Shown piece after piece: positions 63,574 to 64,000 of a stretch of DNA of 64,000 bases. The stretch lies in contig PQAM01000014.1 of assembly GCA_003104975.1 (NCBI GenBank), forward strand, positions 36,727 through 100,726, in the 5' to 3' direction. This DNA is from Candidatus Methylomirabilota bacterium. GTDB lineage: Bacteria > Methylomirabilota > Methylomirabilia > Methylomirabilales > Methylomirabilaceae. Position 1 is the stretch's first letter. Every line of letters starts with the position of its first letter. Position numbers and translations under genes: made by a program. Below the pieces are notes generated by a model. The model ran no database searches. It saw only the letters and a list, made by a program, of their open reading frames with translations, and had not been told where the DNA came from.

Positions 63574-63921
63574 CTACGGCTTCTTCCGCAGATCCAATCC
63601 GACCAGCACCCGGTCTGCCGCCGACATGTCGCCGATGATCCGGCGCAGCGGCAGCGGCAGCTTCTTGATCAGCGTCGGCGTCGCAATGATCTGCTCACCC
63701 TTGGCCAGCGTGAACTGCTGGTACAGGTCGATCACCTCCAGGTCGTAGCGTCCCTTGAGGTGCTCTTCGCAGATCTGCTTGACGTTGGCGATGGCGCGTC
63801 TCGATGTGGGCGTCATCCCGGCCACGAACAGCCGCAGGAGGTATCGCTCGTTCCGCGGCTTGGCGAGCGTCCGTGCAGATGCCTTGTCGGCATGGGGCGA
63901 TGGACCAGTCATCTTTGGCAC
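63574..63921 (-). CDS. kaiB: KaiB-family protein
   Basis: A 115-residue thioredoxin-fold protein of the KaiB family. Seen: RYLLRLFVAGMTPTSRRAIA (~residues 27-46), LKGRYDLEVIDLYQQFTLAK and IIATPTLIKKLPLPLRRIIG, the core KaiB signature, ending GDMSAADRVLVGLDLRKK. In cyanobacteria KaiB binds KaiC to drive phase; in others it has less clear roles. The GTG start at 63921 follows GGAGG by 6 bases and the ATG at 63912 is 15 away, so GTG is preferred. A basic N-terminal extension of ~25 residues precedes the fold. Confidence 0.9.
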   Translation of the reverse strand: MPKMTGPSPHADKASARTLAKPRNERYLLRLFVAGMTPTSRRAIANVKQICEEHLKGRYDLEVIDLYQQFTLAKGEQIIATPTLIKKLPLPLRRIIGDMSAADRVLVGLDLRKKP

Positions 63922-63931
63922 AGTGGACCTC

Positions 63932-64000
63932 CTAACGGCGCGGCTGCAGATCCAGCCCGACCAGCACGCGCTCGGTGTGATCTTCCCCCGGCAGCGCGGA
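63932..64000 (-). CDS. kaiB: Second KaiB-family gene, C-terminal end only
   Basis: The frame entering from the right edge reads SALPGEDHTERVLVGLDLQP then RR and a stop at 63934-63932. The ERVLVGLDL ending closely matches the DRVLVGLDLRKK ending of the kaiB at 63574 and identifies a second, distinct KaiB protein. Its start, and possibly a kaiC, lie beyond the window. Ten bases separate its stop from the start of the neighbouring kaiB. Confidence 0.75.
   Translation of the reverse strand, partial: SALPGEDHTERVLVGLDLQPRR

Overview
The window is about 64 kb of high-GC bacterial chromosome. It carries housekeeping operons, a large aerobic or quinone-linked acyl-CoA oxidation cluster, a cell-envelope and export set, and several patches of decayed or mobile accessory DNA. 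No gene fixes the taxon. The mix of genes (split acyl-CoA mutase plus meaB, EtfAB with a membrane Fe-S oxidoreductase, GspA/GspB-like pair, KaiB pair, MsrPQ, GH63) and the many MITE-like repeats suggest an environmental Gram-negative outside the well-studied groups. An NC10/Methylomirabilis-like lineage is my best guess. That is inference, not shown by the sequence.

Layout. 1-14731: a tight plus-strand run of translation and RNA-processing genes (infB end, ylxP, rbfA, PHP phosphoesterase, truB, ribF, rpsO, pnp, M16 protease), then purine synthesis (purB, purS, purQ, purL) and threonine synthesis (hom, thrC). 14753-15075: tRNA-Gly behind a near-consensus promoter, then tRNA-Cys. 15171-18088: haem-binding-domain protein, acyl-CoA dehydrogenase and the mutase chaperone meaB. 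18162-20205: AT-rich accessory DNA on the minus strand (a predicted Tat-exported unknown protein, an integrase remnant, a toxin-antitoxin pair). 20256-29615: minus-strand msrP/msrQ, NUDIX, GH63, a flavin disulfide oxidoreductase, gene remnants, a deaminase and an ECF sigma/anti-sigma pair. 29941-35390: PBP1A, tRNA-Glu, small membrane, cupin and ankyrin genes and a higBA pair. 36198-45807: enoyl-CoA hydratase, acyl-CoA dehydrogenase, etfB, etfA, a membrane ETF:quinone oxidoreductase and both subunits of a B12-dependent acyl-CoA mutase. Together these should take acyl-CoA electrons to the quinone pool and rearrange a branched acyl-CoA. 46092-50882: a second minus-strand accessory array of small genes and toxin-antitoxin pairs. 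51140-54010: a thiolase-like protein and its DUF35 partner, split by toxin-antitoxin genes. 54254-57291: a gspA/gspB pair framed by a dead and a live copy of the same monooxygenase gene. 57423-64000: valS, birA, coaX, then convergent tatA, a PAS histidine kinase and two kaiB genes running off the right edge.

The most unusual signal is a dispersed module found five times (near 19208, 20138, 48250, 49617 and 50814). Each copy contains the same minus-strand promoter pattern, TTGCGA-17 bp-TANAAT, pointing into an accessory gene or toxin-antitoxin pair. Three copies are preceded by the decayed 3' end of an integron-type tyrosine recombinase. This looks like a degenerate cassette-capture system with a portable promoter. 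Four further repeat families (a MITE-like element with a dRS3-type core, a CATTGCGAGC family, a GTAGGGGCG palindrome family and a CCCTCGCC element) are scattered between genes, and one MITE core sits inside one of the promoter modules.
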